Shown here piece by piece: positions 22,013 to 34,100 of a stretch of 64,000 nt of DNA (positions are counted from its first letter, which is position 1; the number at the start of each line of letters is the position of its first letter). This DNA is from Amphimedon queenslandica (Eukaryota > Porifera > Demospongiae > Haplosclerida > Niphatidae). The stretch is taken from positions 364,553-428,552 of the forward strand of contig NW_003546249.1 of assembly GCF_000090795.2 (NCBI RefSeq), written 5' to 3'. The translations under genes were made by a program, and so were the position numbers. The notes under the pieces were generated by a model. The model was not told the DNA's origin. It was given only the letters and a program-made list of their open reading frames with translations, and made no database searches.

Positions 22013-25000
22013 TTTAAGAAAGTGACAGATCAGACATAATATTTCTCCTCTTTGTTTGGGTTTAGACTTACATTTTATGTCATACCCATTTCTTAGTCTT
22101 TGTTGATTCTCTTCTTTGTTTCATTGCATTGTTTATGAAGTTAAAGTTCTGATTATTTAAAAAAGTTTTAAAAAGTGATGTTTCATGTACTATTACGTAT
22201 TTATCACTTTGTTTTGTCAAATGTAAATTTTGTATTGTAGATTCACATTGAACAAAGCAAAGTCAAACTCAAACTTAGCAATTTACATACACATTTTTAC
22301 ATGGATATAGCATTATTATTTCTGTAATATAATTGTTTCTTTAATTATAAATTATAGAAAATAATATAGTCAAAGTGACAAATCAGAATGAGTTCTTGTC
22401 ATTTAACGCTAGTTTTATAATAGTGTTTTTTTTACTACTGACTTCTCACTATTGGTTACTCAGTGCCTAACATTTTGCAACCTTGGGGCGAAGCCCCAAG
22501 GTCGTTCCTAACATTGAATTCAGCCCCTGCGATGTAAAATAATTCATTGTATGTCAACACTCACATTACTTCTTGTCTTCTATACACGTATTGGAGAAAT
22601 AACAATTATGACTCACTTAGCAATGCTCCACCCAGCACCCCTCGCGTATGTGGGTGTGGTTACGGTAAACAATATGGCGGCTAAGCAGAACAAAGTTATG
22701 AGCTTTCTAGAAAGAAGAATGAAGCAAAGATAATGCCTAAAGACTTATCAGGAATCACTAGAAGGTAGAAAGAACCTTTATAAGTCTTAGTAAGAAGAAA
22801 TAAATGACTACTATGCCACGCAAGGTGGTAAAATTAATCTTAGGCATGTTAAGACAATTTTTACATTTATACGCTTGTTATGCCTATGATCAGACTGAAT
22901 TGTTTTAATTTGAGTTGCTCTTAAATGATGTTTCAGTAGTAATCCTCACTATTTGTTTCTTTGTTCAAAATCATACTATAGTTTCAAGTACCAGAAGTGA
23001 CTCAACAGACAGTTTGAGTTTGCTTTAATCAATGTTTCATGTTACACATTTCAGTATTTTTTTTGCTTCAGTTGTATGATACAGTATTGTGTATATTTGG
23101 AGTCACTGGTGAGACTTTGTTCTACCTATTGAGTTTTCTTCATTTGATGTTTTATGTCATACTCCCTTTTGATTACTTGTTGCCTGTTTTCTCAGTTTAA
23201 TAGTGTAGTTTAAAATAACAAGACTGACTGATCAGATTGAGACTCATTATTTGAGTAGGCTTCTGAAATGATAATTCATGCTGTACTGACTTCTCGTTTT
23301 TTGTTTCTTCTTTTTTCAGTTACATAGTATAGTTTATAACAGGAATGAGTAATGAATTTAGTTCTTAACTTTTTTGTTTGGTTGTAGAATGGTTTTTATT
23401 TCTCCATAAATTGTTTCTTCTTTTAAAATTTCTATGGTAGAGACAATAATAGCAGAAGTGACTCATAACACAGAGTTCTTACGATTTTAAAATGGTTAAA
23501 AAATGATGTTTCATGTAGTACCCGACTATTTACTTTTTCTTTTTTCTGAAATAGTTTTTACCCAGAGTGACAGATCAGACTCAGTTGTCATCATTTGTGT
23601 TTGTTTTTAAAATAATGTTTAATGTCCTACTCACATTTGACTTATTGTTTTCTCTTTTCTAAGTTTCATAGTATAGTTGACAATAGCAGGAGTTACTTAT
23701 TGTCATAGGTTACTTAAATGTTTTTTCACTTTGTACAGACTTACTACTTCTTTTTTTCAGATACATAGTATAGTTTATATGAGAAGTGACACATCAGAAA
23801 GTTTTTATTCCTTCTGTTTTGTTTAAAAAAATATGTTGCATGTATTAATCATTTTTCAGTATTTCTTTTTCTTTTGTCATTTTTTAGCATAGTTCAAACT
23901 ACCAGAATTGACTGATTAGATGGAGTTTTTATCATTTGAGGTTGATTCTGATTATGTTGATAGTCTTCACTAATTTGTCCATTTTTTAGTTTCATAATGT
24001 CATTTCAAATACTAGACAAACCAAATTGAGTTCTGATTATTGAAATTGGTTTTAAATTGTTTATGTACTACAGACTCCCTGGTATTACTTCTTTTTGGAT
24101 TTCATGGTATAGTTTTATGAAGATTAACTAGTTAGATTTACTTTTTACTATTTAAATTTCACTTAAACGTTTTGTGTACTAATTTTGTAGTATTTGTTTC
24201 TTCTTTTCTCACTTGCCCTATAAGTTATACCAGGAGTGACGGATCAGACTGAGTTCTCATCATTTGTGGTTTATATTAAAACAATGTGTAAATGCTTTCT
24301 TTCCTAGTTTCATTCCAGAAATGACTGATTTTACTGAGATTATGAGTTATCTTTGCTTCTCAAATGTGTCATGTACTCAGTATGTTTTGTCTTTCTTACT
24401 ATAAGAGTAAATAAAATACCAGAAATATATAATCAGACTGATTTTTATAGTTGAAGGTTAATTTTGACATGACTTGTAATGTTTCTAGCTTTCACAATTT
24501 ATTTTTTCAGTTGTATAGTATAGTTTAAAATTGCAAAAGTGTCGGATCATAAGTGTCTCATTGGCTTATCATTTGAAATTTGTTTTTAAAAGTTATATGT
24601 TCTGCTTCTTATGATACTTCTTTTCTTACTTTCTCTCATAGTATAGTTTATACCAAAAGTAACTAATTAGACTGAATTCTTACAATTTAAATTTGGTTAT
24701 AAAATGATGTTTCATGTATTACATACTTCTAACTATTTTTTACTTCTTTCTTAAGTTTCATAGTATGGTTTAAATGGAAGTGTCTGATCATACTAAATTT
24801 TTACTCTCAAGTTTTGTTTTGAAATGATGTTGCATGCACTGCTTCTTTTCAAGTATTCCTTCTTTTCTCAATGTCGTAGTATACTTTGAACTACCAGAAG
24901 TCACTGATCAGACAAAGTTGTCCTTCAAGGTTGGACTCTCCAATAATACTTTTTTCTTCAAAGGTCATATTTGTTTCTTTTCTCAATTTGATTAAATGGC

Positions 25001-25320
25001 TTAAGTGCATGAAGTGACTCATGAAATTGAGTTATAAACATTTGAAATTGGTTTTTTTTTACAAGATTTCAGATTATTGTTTCTCCTTTTCTCACATTTA
25101 AGTAAAGTTCAGATAAGAAGTGAATGATCTGACTGAGTTTCATCATTCAAATTTGTTTATAAAAATGATATTTCAGATATTTCTTAATTTAAATGTAGAC
25201 TTAAAAACACCAGAACTGGTCAGACTTAGCTTTTATCATTTCATTTTGGTTTTGACATACTTTGTGAACTACAGAGTTCACACATATTGTTTCTCATCTT
25301 TTTGTTCCTTTGATCAATTT
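22013..25320 (+). repeat. ~112-bp AT-rich tandem repeat, block 2
   Basis: About 25 diverged units in the same orientation as block 1, with cores near 22888, 22993, 23103, 23225, 23457, 23567, 23790, 23906, 24232, 24655, 24896 and 25117. The repeat is broken at about 22440-22870 by non-satellite sequence with a GC hairpin and a 60-codon ORF (22551-22733, ending MAAKQNKVMSFLERRMKQR) that I cannot assign. The array ends where the G-rich minisatellite resumes. Confidence 0.85.
22480..22502. other. Perfect GC-rich hairpin
   Basis: Two exactly complementary 10-base arms (ACCTTGGGGC and GCCCCAAGGT) surround a GAA loop. It stands out in very AT-rich surroundings and lies in the non-satellite insertion within block 2. 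It could be a subterminal hairpin of an element, such as a Helitron-like 3' end, but no CTRR end follows at the usual distance. Confidence 0.8.
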
Positions 25321-28300
25321 TTTTAAGGCAAATGGTGAGGCAAAGAGAGAAGAAAGATGGCGTGGCAATAAGAGTAGAAAGATGGTATGTCACTGAGAGC
25401 AAGGACATCGTGTGATAGTGAGAGCAGAGAGCAATGAAAACAAGGAAATCACATAGCCAAGAGAGCAGGGTAATAGTGAGAGCTAGGAGATTGTGTGGCA
25501 ATGAGAAGAGCCAAATGGTGTGGTTTTAACAGCAAGGAGACAGTGAGGCTGTGATACAATGTGGCAGTGACAGTAGGTAAATGATGTTGCAAAGACAGAA
25601 GGAAAATGGTGTAGCAGTGAGAGCAAGGACTTGAAGTTGCTATGAGAGCAGCAGGATGGTGACGCACTGAAAGCAGAAAGTTTGTGTGGCAGTGAGAGTA
25701 GGGAGATTGTGTGGCATTGAGGGGCAGGGCGTTTGTTTGGCTTTAAAAACATTGAGTCAATGTGGCAGTTGCAGCAGGAAGATAATTGGTAGTGACACGA
25801 TGGAGATTATGAAACTCTGAAAACAGTGAGTTGGTGTGGCCGTGAGAGCAGGGAAATGTTGGGGCAGTGACATCAGGATAGTTGTGTCGCTGTTAGAGCA
25901 GTGATAGTGTAGCAATGAGAGCAGGGAGTTGGTGTGGCATTGACAGCAGGGAGATGGTGTGGCAGCAATAGCAGCAAGATGGTGTGGGAGTGAGAACAGA
26001 TAGTTTGTGTGGCAGTGACAGCAGGGAGTTGGTATTGCAGTGAGAGCTCGGACATGGTGAGTCAGATAAAGCAGACTTTGTGGCAGTAAGAGCAGAATAA
26101 TTGGGAAGGCGTGGGAGCAGGAAAACTGTTGGGCAGTGAGAGCGCGAAGATGGCATGATAGTAAGTGCCTAAACAGTGTGGCATCAAGAGCAGGAAGATG
26201 GTGTCACATTGAGAGCGGTGAGATGGTGTGGCAATGAGAGCAGGAAGATGGTGTGGCAGTGAGAGTTGGGAGATTGAGTCATTTATAGCAAGAAGATGGT
26301 GTTGCAAAGAGAGTAGGAAGATTGTTTAAAAGGGAGAGCAGGGAGACAGTCTGGAAGTGACAGCAGGGAGTTGGTGTGGCAGTGTGGCAGTGAGGCAGAG
26401 AGTTGGTATGGCAGTGAGAGCAGGGAGATAGATGTTGTGGGAGATAGATATTGTGGCAGTGAGATCAGGAAGTTTTTGCGGCAGTTACAGCAGAGTTGGT
26501 GCGGTAGTGAGAGCAGGCAGATGGTGAGGCACATAGTTAGTGTGGCAATGANNNNNNNNNNNNNNNNNNNNNNNNNNNNNNNNNNNNNNNNNNNNNNNNN
26601 NNNNNNNNNNNNNNNNNNNNNNNNNNNNNNNNNNNNNNNNNNNNNNNNNNNNNNNNNNNNNNNNNNNNNNNNNNNNNNNNNNNNNNNNNNNNNNNNNNNN
26701 NNNNNNNNNNNNNNNNNNNNNNNNNNNNNNNNNNNNNNNNNNNNNNNNNNNNNNNNNNNNNNNNNNNNNNNNNNNNNNNNNNNNNNNNNNNNNNNNNNNN
26801 NNNNNNNNNNNNNNNNNNNNNNNNNNNNNNNNNNNNNNNNNNNNNNNNNNNNNNNNNNNNNNNNNNNNNNNNNNNNNNNNNNNNNNNNNNNNNNNNNNNN
26901 NNNNNNNNNNNNNNNNNNNNNNNNNNNNNNNNNNNNNNNNNNNNNNNNNNNNNNNNNNNNNNNNNNNNNNNNNNNNNNNNNNNNNNNNNNNNNNNNNNNN
27001 NNNNNNNNNNNNNNNNNNNNNNNNNNNNNNNNNNNNNNNNNNNNNNNNNNNNNNNNNNNNNNNNNNNNNNNNNNNNNNNNNNNNNNNNNNNNNNNNNNNN
27101 NNNNNNNNNNNNNNNNNNNNNNNNNNNNNNNNNNNNNNNNNNNNNNNNNNNNNNNNNNNNNNNNNNNNNNNNNNNNNNNNNNNNNNNNNNNNNNNNNNNN
27201 NNNNNNNNNNNNNNNNNNNNNNNNNNNNNNNNNNNNNNNNNNNNNNNNNNNNNNNNNNNNNNNNNNNNNNNNNNNNNNNNNNNNNNNNNNNNNNNNNNNN
27301 NNNNNNNNNNNNNNNNNNNNNNNNNNNNNNNNNNNNNNNNNNNNNNNNNNNNNNNNNNNNNNNNNNNNNNNNNNNNNNNNNNNNNNNNNNNNNNNNNNNN
27401 NNNNNNNNNNNNNNNNNNNNNNNNNNNNNNNNNNNNNNNNNNNNNNNNNNNNNNNNNNNNNNNNNGGGTGTTGTGGCAGTCAAAGCAGTTAAAAGGTGTG
27501 GTAGCAGTGAGAGTAGGGAGTTTGTGTGGCAATAAGAGTAAGGAGATGGTCAGGCAGTGGGAGTAGGAAGATGGTGTAGCAGTGAGAACAGAACAACTGT
27601 GTGGCGGTGAGAGAAGGGAGGTGGTGTGGCAGTGATAAGCAAGATTGTGTGGCAGTAAGGCAGGGAGATGATGTGGCATTGAGAGCAGAGAGATGTTGAG
27701 GAACATTTAGCAGGGAGATGGTGAGGCCTATAAAGCAGGGACATGGTGTGGCATTGTGAGCAGAGGTGTTTCCGTGGGAGCAGGGGATGGTTTGGCAGTG
27801 AGAGAAGGGAGATGGTATGGTAGTTAGAGCAGGGCAATAACGTAGCAGTGAGTCAAGAAGGATGGAGTGGCAGTGAGAGCAGTGACATGGTGTGGCAATG
27901 GCTGCAGGGAGAAAGGAGTTGCTGTGGCAGTGTGAGGAGGAGAATGTATAGCAATAAGAACAGGGAGATTGTGTGGCCACAAAAGCAGGAAGATGGCGTT
28001 GCGGTGAGAGCAGAGAGGAGTAGAGGTGAGAGCAGAGAAATTAAGTGGCAGACAGAACAGGGCAGTTAGAGCAGGAAGTTGCTTTGGCAGAGGATGTTGG
28101 TAAGGCAGTAAGTGGAGGGCATGTTGTGGCAGTGAATAACTTTCCCGACTACAACGGAAGGTAAAATAAACTGTATGATCTAAAATGATAATTATGTAGT
28201 GAATTGTATGCATAACAGGTTTAGATTTCATCTAATCCGATGTAGTGACAGCAGGAAGTTTGTGTGGCAGTGGGTGCATTGTGTGGCTGTAAGAGCAGAG

Positions 28301-28495
28301 GCATTTGGAGTAGGAAGATTGTTGCAGTAAAAGGTGCGGAAGTGAGACCAGCAGATGGTGTGTCAGTGATAGCAGAATAATAGTGTGGCAATTAGAAAAA
28401 GAAAACGACGTATCAGTGAGAGCAGGAAGATTGTGTGGCAGTGAGAACTGTGAGATGGTGAGTAGGAAGATGTTGTAACAGTGACTACAGGATGA
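25321..28495 (+). repeat. 25-bp minisatellite, array 2
   Basis: Same unit and orientation as array 1, with similar divergence. It contains the assembly gap and an island of non-repeat sequence at about 28138-28243. Minus-strand ORFs here again reflect the stop-free complement of the unit. Confidence 0.95.
26552..27465. other. Assembly gap (914 Ns)
   Basis: A run of N inside array 2. Both flanks are minisatellite in the same orientation, so the missing sequence is probably more repeat of unknown true length. Confidence 0.99.
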
Positions 28496-29925
28496 TACGC
28501 AGCCTCACCATCTCCTTGCTGGCTCTGCACGCCATATCCCTGCTGCCCCTGCCCCACCATCTTCCTTCTCTCACTGCGACACCCACAATCTGCTTTCATA
28601 GCTTTAACATCTCCCTGCTCGAGCAGCCACACCAACTTCCTGCTCTCACTGCCACACCAACTCTCTGCTCTAACTGCCACACAATCTGCCTGCTCTCACC
28701 CCCACACCAACTCCCCGATATCACTGACAGACCATTTCCCTACTCTCACTTTCACACCATCTCCCTGCTGTCACTGCCATCTCCCCATCCCACTCCATCT
28801 GCGTATTTTCACTGCCACATAATCACCATTCTCTCACAGCCACACCATGTACATGCTCCTGCCTCACCACTCCCTCCCACACGATCTTTCTGCTCTTATT
28901 GTCACACAATCTGACTGCTCTCGCTGCCACACCAACCCTTTCCTCTCACTGCCAGACCATCTCCCTGCTGACTTTGCCACACTATTCTTACTTCCCCACC
29001 ATCTCCCTACTGTCACTGCCACACCATCTCTTTTCTCTCACTGCCACACGTTCTCCATGCATGCTGTTACAGCCACACCAACTTTTACTGACTCTGCCAC
29101 ACCATCTCTCTGCTCTCACTGCATATAATTGCTCTTACTACCGCATAATGTGCCTGCTCATTCTGCCACACCATCTCCCCGTTCTCACTGAGATTTTCTC
29201 CTGTGATTGCATCACAGTCTCATTGCTTTCACTGCCAAACAAACTCTATTCTCTCATTGCCTCACCAACTCGCTGCTGTCACAGCCTCACCATCATCTTG
29301 CTTGAGAGCAAGATGGTGATGCTGCGACAACAGTGAGTTGGTGAGCTGTCACATGATATCCCTGCGGCACTGCCTCACCATTTCCTGGCTCTCTCACAGC
29401 CATACCAACTATCTGCTTTCACTGCCTTATCATGTTCCTGCTCTTATTGCCACACTATTTCCCTGCCCTCTATGCCACACCATCTTCCTGCTCTTACTGC
29501 CACACCAACTCTCTCCTCCAACTGCCACACCAACACTCTGCTCTCACTACCACCGCACTATCACCCAGCTACACCAACTCTGCTCTCACTGTCACTCCAA
29601 CTCCTTGATGTCACTGCCAGACCATCTCCCTGCTCTTACTTCCACACCATTTTCCAGCTCTAACTGCTACACCAATTTTCTGCTGTTACTGCCACACCAA
29701 CTCCCTGCTGTCACTGCTCTCATTGCCACACAATGTCACTGCACTCACCATTTTCCTGCTCTCACTGCGACACCATCCCCCTTCTTTCACTGCCACACCA
29801 TCTTTCTCACTGCCACACAATCTCCCAGCTCTCAGTGCCATACCATCTCCTTTCTCTGATTCCCACACAATGTCACTGCTCTCACTGCCACACTAACCCC
29901 CTTTTCTCCTTGTCTCCTACAGGCT
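28496..29925 (-). repeat. 25-bp minisatellite, array 3 (inverted)
   Basis: From about 28496 the C-rich complement of the unit (CTCCCTGCTCTCACTGCC, then ACACCAT) is on the plus strand, so the array is inverted relative to arrays 1 and 2. Stop-free frames accordingly switch to the plus strand (for example 28492-28914 and 29338-29859). The array ends abruptly at about 29925 in AT-rich sequence. Confidence 0.95.
29270..29345. repeat. Palindromic orientation flip inside array 3
   Basis: Inverted copies meet around TCATCTTGCT-TGAG-AGCAAGATGGTGATG, with a short stretch of G-rich orientation to the right before the C-rich orientation returns. It is a small inversion or hairpin nested in the array. 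Confidence 0.75.
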
Positions 29926-32103
29926 GAGAAGTAAATTTCAAAAAGACTTATCTGAAATCAAGAGAAGGTAAAGAAGAGAAAGATGCAAGTGAGTGGTATA
30001 ATTGATAATGGTGAACATTGTAGTAAGAATGCCAATGTGTCTGTAAGTCATATACAAAGTAATAGTAACTACTATTAGTGGCAATAAACGTAAGAGTACT
30101 GATATGCAAAAGTCTAATTGCCCCAAATAGACTAAAAAATATGATAATTATGCTTGATATAAGATTTAGATTTTTATTCATTAGATTTAGATTCATTAGA
30201 TTTTAGCATTAATTCAAATTTGTATGACTATCATTTATGTAGGACTGAGGGTTAGGAGGGGAGCAAGCTGTCATCAAATCTAAATATTGTATGTGGCTTG
30301 TGCTACATGTTTATTACAAATATCAAATGTTTATGGATCTGGTCGCTGCTGAAAATATTTGAAGGACAAGACAAATTTTAGAGTAACATTAAAAGTTGTC
30401 ATATACTTGTATTTGTAGTATCATTAAAGCACATATATTAGTGATCAGCATACATGTTAATGCTGCCATCAATGTTGTGTGCATTACATTTGTGTTAATG
30501 CTTGCCGGCTGATGTTGCACATTTGAATAATGTTCTTCATTTATTGTATATTTATTAGGTCATGAAAGTATCTTAACAGCATGAAGATAGCACCATTATG
30601 TCTAAAATACATGCATGCACATTCATGTATGATTGACTGAGAAACATTGTAGATGCTAACAATATCATTTTTATTAAGTATATCACATTCATACTTTATA
30701 CGGTTACTTACTTGGCACAAGGACTACAATGTGTTGTTAATGAGTGAGGTCTCACTTGGAATGAGACTCAGAAGTATGTTTGTGACGAACATAAGGTATA
30801 TCATGCATATACATGTATATGTTTATCACAGTGTATTATACATGTAGTGAATTATTGGTGCATTTCTTGTACTTGTAGTATTTTATGACTATCATGCATG
30901 CAATTAAATCTTTTGTAGTTCGATTTATAGTATGTATAATGGAGTTACAAGGAATATAAAAGCTGATGTGATTGGTAATAAAGTTTGTTGACCATTATTG
31001 ATTATACTATTGTTTGTACTATTGTTATTATTAGCCTGTGAGTTTACTTTGCTTGCTTTTGATATGTTTCTATGACTATGCCTAACAGGTAATCACAGCT
31101 GGAACTGATTTTCTGATTCAGCAATACTTTGCTTGATACAGACTGTGCAATATAATTAAAGGCAATTCTGGATTTACACTGTTGTAACTAAATTAATTTC
31201 TTTATTAAATTGAACTCAATGTTTTGTTGCATCTCCTTGATCAGTAGTTGTATCACGTGGTAGCAGCTATCAGTTTACATCTGTATAGGTTTCATATTAT
31301 TGTAGTCTTAGTAATGGAATATGTAGTAAGATGGAGAGTATTGTGACGTGTCTTATGTACTTTGCTATACGTTATGATTCCAGCCTAGGTTACATAATGT
31401 ATGTTCTTCTGATGATTATGCCATTAAGTATGGCCACAGGAAGTACCTTCTTTACTTAATATAAATGAATGCTTGCCAATGAATTTTTTGTTGTGTGCAG
31501 GCATGTTCTCATTAACAATACAGAAAATATTACTTGCGCATTGGAATGTATTCATGTGGTCAATTAATATGCATTTCCACAATGCAGGTCTTGTAAAAGA
31601 AACTTAATTCAAAATGGCACGATTCAGCTAATTAAACAGTGTGTCTGAATTACTTGTACAGTAAGGCTAAACATCATTTGGCAACTTAATCATGAAATTG
31701 TAAGATTTAGAAATAATCTGCTGTACCATTTAGTCACCTTTCCATTTTACTTTAGTACAACAGGACCACATATTCTAAGAACTATAATATTTATTAATTA
31801 CATTGAAAAATGTAACATTTTCTTAAATATAACACGATATAGTCAGTCATCTTTTAGCGTAAAGCCAAAAAAGAAATTACAATAAAAATGCTTAATTAGT
31901 GTTCAACAAGGCAAAACAATTCTAATTCTTCAGCTACAACCTTGCTACAATGCGTAATACGAACCATAGATCGCGATTTTTTTGTGTGCAAATTGTTGTT
32001 TCTTGTTTTTCAAGTAAATTACTTTCGGGGTATGCTTCATTCGCAAAAATTTGTTATCATTAAAATTAAGTTTTGTGAAAGAAAGGCAGTACCACACAAC
32101 AAA
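29926..32103. other. AT-rich intergenic sequence
   Basis: No supported gene or bounded repeat. Short ORFs are unremarkable; one near 31942-32124 runs into the HIRAN-like relic. Confidence 0.4.
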
Positions 32104-32440
32104 GATGGCGACATCCGAACTTAGCCTACTTTTCTGCATCGTCGATACCACGAAGACAAAAAAATTAGGAAAGCAGTTGTTGGAGAAAGGCTTAATGGTG
32201 AGACAGAACCTAGTAATGACCATGATCGATATGCAGTTGCTGTAATGAAGGAAAGAGTGGTCATTGCACACTTACCAAGGAAGATATCACGTGTTTGTTC
32301 ACTCTTCCTTAACAGAGGTGTCACAATTTACTGCATAGTCACAGGAAGACGGCAATACTCCTGGTGTTTGGTTTAAGGAGGACTAGAGATCCCTTGCCAA
32401 CTCGTATTTGTTGCAAGCTCAAGAGAAATGAAGCGGTTAC
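32104..32440 (+). pseudogene. HIRAN-like domain relic
   Basis: After an ATG in good context (AACAAAGATGGCGACATCC), a frame shifted relative to that ATG reads GERLNGETEPSNDHDRYAVA, then VMKERVVIAHLPRKISRVCS, and later GGLEIPCQLVF. This resembles the pattern I associate with a HIRAN-like domain (GE.L.CE.EP.N..D.YAVAV, then VGH.PR.IS, then GGLEIPC). A one-base frameshift near 32170 and one stop before GGLEIPC indicate decay, or a spliced gene mis-seen. Some sponge and cnidarian transposon-linked genes carry this module, so a host origin is not certain. Confidence 0.5.
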
Positions 32441-32560
32441 TCAACAAATAATTATTATAATTATACGTAAATATTTTTCATGAAATCAATTAAAATATGA
32501 TTGTTGTTAAATAGTTATCTTAAAATTGAATAATTTTAAGTAAGTGATTATATATTCACA

Positions 32561-34100
32561 TCAAATTTTTTTTTCAGAATACAATTCATCAGTGGCACAG
32601 TCTTCTGATGCATCAGCTTCAAAAATATCATCTGTTTTAGCATCTTCATGACCTTCAACTTCATCCAAGGCTTGAAGAATGCCAGACCAAATAAATCCAT
32701 TTACTTTTATGTCATGATTATTTATGAGCCATTCCAACCAACCAATTAGCTCCGACATCTTTCATTACGGCCAGACTCAAATCAATTGGTTCCAAATCCA
32801 TTTCTTCGATACTTTCAAACTCCACACCTTTAAGCGAAATACCATTCTTGAAACCTCTTTTTGAAATAGTCTTTAGATGGCTCATTGACGGATATATCCA
32901 TTGGCAGAAGCAGGGAAGTAGGTTACACGAGTGGATATTGTAATCTTCTAACATATTTCTTACTGACTCAGTAGTTTTGCCTTTACAGTTGTCCATAATA
33001 ACAAGAGCTAGTTTGTCATTATCACCAATCCCATTCCTTATTCCCTCTACACATTGTACAATAATGTGCTGTATGTAATGTAACAAGGTCTCCTCTGTCG
33101 ACCAACATCTAGGTGAGCATTTAATGTGCCACGTAGATGGAAATTCAAAATTAGGGTGGCACCTTGGTGTATTTTCTTCATAAATAAGCTGTATTGGTAG
33201 AAACTCACCAGTAGCAGCAACACAAAAAACAGCAGTAACCTGCCTCTTATCATCAACTTCACTCAGTTCGACACATGTTGACCCTTTGCGTTGCATCGTC
33301 CAAGACAAAGAGGGTACCAACGTAATACCTGTTTGATCCCAGTTCATAATTAAACTCAGGGTGATTTCCTCCATTAAAACTGTAGTGGCGACATCATCAA
33401 GAAAGCTCATTTTTTATTTGTCAAAATTATCAACAGCATGCTTATTCTTAGCTGTAGTGCCTGCCCTTGTCACGAATTTCATCCGCTTTAAAAGTGAATG
33501 AGCCCAGTGATTTGTAAGGTGTACATGGCCACCAAATTCCCTTAGTAAATTCTTGTCATATGTCAACACCATCACATGAGCTGCAACAACTATTCATGCA
33601 GACAGCCCGTCCTGCTTCTCTAGTTTTGTTCAGATATGCCTGCAGTTTATCATCAAATACTTTTCCAAGTAGCATTGGTCTTCCTTGTTTCTTGTATGGC
33701 AGGAGTGTAATGTCACATTCATCATTTCTTCTTTCTTTAACTTGATCATCATACTCTTTATGGAACAAACAGTACTCTTATTTACCTGCCAGCACAGTTG
33801 CTTTGTGAAGAATTGAGAGGCCAATACTACTCCGTGATGGCTCGCATACTTTCCAATATTGGCACAAACAGCAGGACTGTATCTAATGGTAAGAGAGATT
33901 TTAAGCTAAAGAAAGTGTTTAAAATGGCACTTTTTATAAGGATCCTGTTTCTTGTTCTTGGAAGTATTCGCTGTTACTGACATAACATCTTTATTGGCTC
34001 GCGCAATAGCCTGAGGACTTACTACAGCAGATAAAAATTCATTTGGGTTGGGGAGGGTTTCTTTTGCTTGAAGGTATTTAAGTATTGACATAAATTTCAA
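32561..34100 (-). pseudogene. pogo/Tigger-like DDE transposase, broken
   Basis: Read leftward, the pieces are an N-terminal segment (ILKYLQAKETLPNPNEFL, 34090-34030), a helix-turn-helix region (ANIGKYASHHGVVLASQFF), KKQGRPMLLG (about 33690), and the catalytic core in a 231-codon frame (33410-32718). The core has MNWDQTGITLVPS with the first Asp and ALVIMDNCKGKTT with the second. The third lies in a frame shifted by a small deletion (LPMDISVNEPSKDYF, about 32930-32870). The tail reads VGANWLVG, then GWLEWLINNHDIKVNGFIWS. The DD about 32D spacing, GRP.LLG and WDQTG together are the pogo/Tigger signature. Several frameshifts make it inactive. Terminal repeats were not identified. Confidence 0.85.

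Noticed and set aside
26371-27706. Long frames of 330-390 codons across the N run
   Set aside because: Most residues are unknown; the frames only appear open because Ns contain no stops.
17430-29925. CRISPR array
   Set aside because: Units are contiguous 25-bp tandem repeats without unique spacers, in a eukaryotic setting.
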